Positions 6,072 to 6,300 of a stretch of DNA of 6,300 bases are shown here, piece after piece. Source of the DNA: an uncultured Collinsella sp. GTDB lineage: Bacteria; Actinomycetota; Coriobacteriia; Coriobacteriales; Coriobacteriaceae. Within the stretch, counting starts at the first letter, position 1. Each line of letters begins with the position of its first letter. The notes under the pieces were generated by a model. The model was not told the DNA's origin. It saw only the letters and a program-made list of their open reading frames with translations, and did not search any database. The translations under genes and the position numbers were made by a program. Location: the NCBI GenBank assembly GCA_958448375.1, contig CAUDDU010000062.1, forward strand, positions 1-6,300. Direction: 5' to 3'.

Positions 6072-6300
6072 GGGCGACCTCCTTGGTGGTCGAGAGGATT
6101 TCGTGGGCAAAGCCGAGCTCGACGGCGCGCTCGGCCGAAAGGTAGGTGTCTTTTGCAGTGAGGGACTGGATGCGCTTGGGCGTGAGGCCGCTGCGGTCCG
6201 AGAGGATTTGCGTGAGGGTCTTGCGGGTCTGCATGAGACGCCGGCTGGTTTCCTGCAGCGCAAGTGCCGAGCCGCCTGCCCCCTGGGGGATCAGCGGGTC
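6064..6300 (-). CDS. ClpP-like serine protease, C-terminal part (5' end beyond window)
   Basis: The last 78 residues of a protein whose start lies outside the window. The stretch PQGAGGSALALQETSRRLM, then a helix ending TLTQILSDRSGLTPKRIQ, then AKDTYLSAERAVELGFAHEIL follows the ClpP C-terminal pattern (G-G---G-A----...EILR...LN-I---HTG----I---T-RD-FLSA-EA-EYGL-D-IL). The Asp in AKDTYLSA (codon at 6150-6148) aligns with the catalytic Asp171 of E. coli ClpP; the Ser and His would be outside. It differs enough (for example ALALQE in place of the usual ATDIEI) to suggest an accessory paralogue rather than housekeeping ClpP. Its stop overlaps the VirD4-like start by 8 nt, and that gene's AAGGAGG site lies within this coding sequence, so the two are almost certainly co-translated. 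Confidence 0.8.
   Translation of the reverse strand, partial: DPLIPQGAGGSALALQETSRRLMQTRKTLTQILSDRSGLTPKRIQSLTAKDTYLSAERAVELGFAHEILSTTKEVAHV

Noticed and set aside
5622..6161. 179-codon plus-strand frame opposite the VirD4-like gene
   Set aside because: No family resemblance and fully antisense to a motif-rich gene; a shadow of its codon bias.
6072..6263. 64-residue N-terminal extension of the VirD4-like protein
   Set aside because: Its Ser/Pro/Arg-rich translation overlaps the ClpP-like coding sequence in another frame. The ATG at 6071 has an ideal AAGGAGG site and homology begins soon after it.

Overview
The window looks like a chromosomal segment from a GC-rich Gram-positive bacterium. 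The best guess is the Coriobacteriia (Collinsella-like). This rests on the UvrX-type polymerase plus YolD pair, a GAAC-N4-GTTC type SOS box, the actinobacterial style and GC-ended codons of pgi, and strong AGGAGG ribosome sites. The taxon is an inference; no marker gene here fixes it.

Left part (1-2043, minus strand): an SOS mutagenesis operon. A sigma70-type promoter (TTGACG, 17 bp, TATTAT) is overlapped by one very good LexA-type palindrome and followed by a second. It drives a Y-family translesion DNA polymerase of the UvrX/UmuC-like Gram-positive group. A YolD-like partner follows, starting at a GTG that overlaps the polymerase stop by 8 nt. A possible third reading frame begins just before the window edge.

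Middle (2044-2930): a small plus-strand gene encodes what looks like only the nucleotide-binding half of an iron-containing alcohol dehydrogenase, with the glycine-rich motif altered. It is bracketed by copies of a 27-bp repeat. One copy lies just upstream, next to the SOS promoter. Two more, facing each other, form a long imperfect palindrome ending in T5 just downstream, which may also act as its terminator. A short leader with a GC-rich hairpin then precedes pgi.

Right-centre (2931-4697): a complete, strongly codon-biased glucose-6-phosphate isomerase gene (pgi) with all signature and catalytic residues, closed by a clear intrinsic terminator.

Right end (4767-6300, minus strand, convergent with pgi): the C-terminal part of a ClpP-like serine protease gene and, overlapping it by 8 nt, a 434-aa VirD4/TraG-like ATPase without membrane segments. 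These are translationally coupled and probably belong to a conjugation-related or integrated mobile gene block extending beyond the window. The pairing of a ClpP-family protease with a soluble coupling-protein-like ATPase is the most unusual gene arrangement here. No rRNA, tRNA, CRISPR array or complete insertion sequence was seen.
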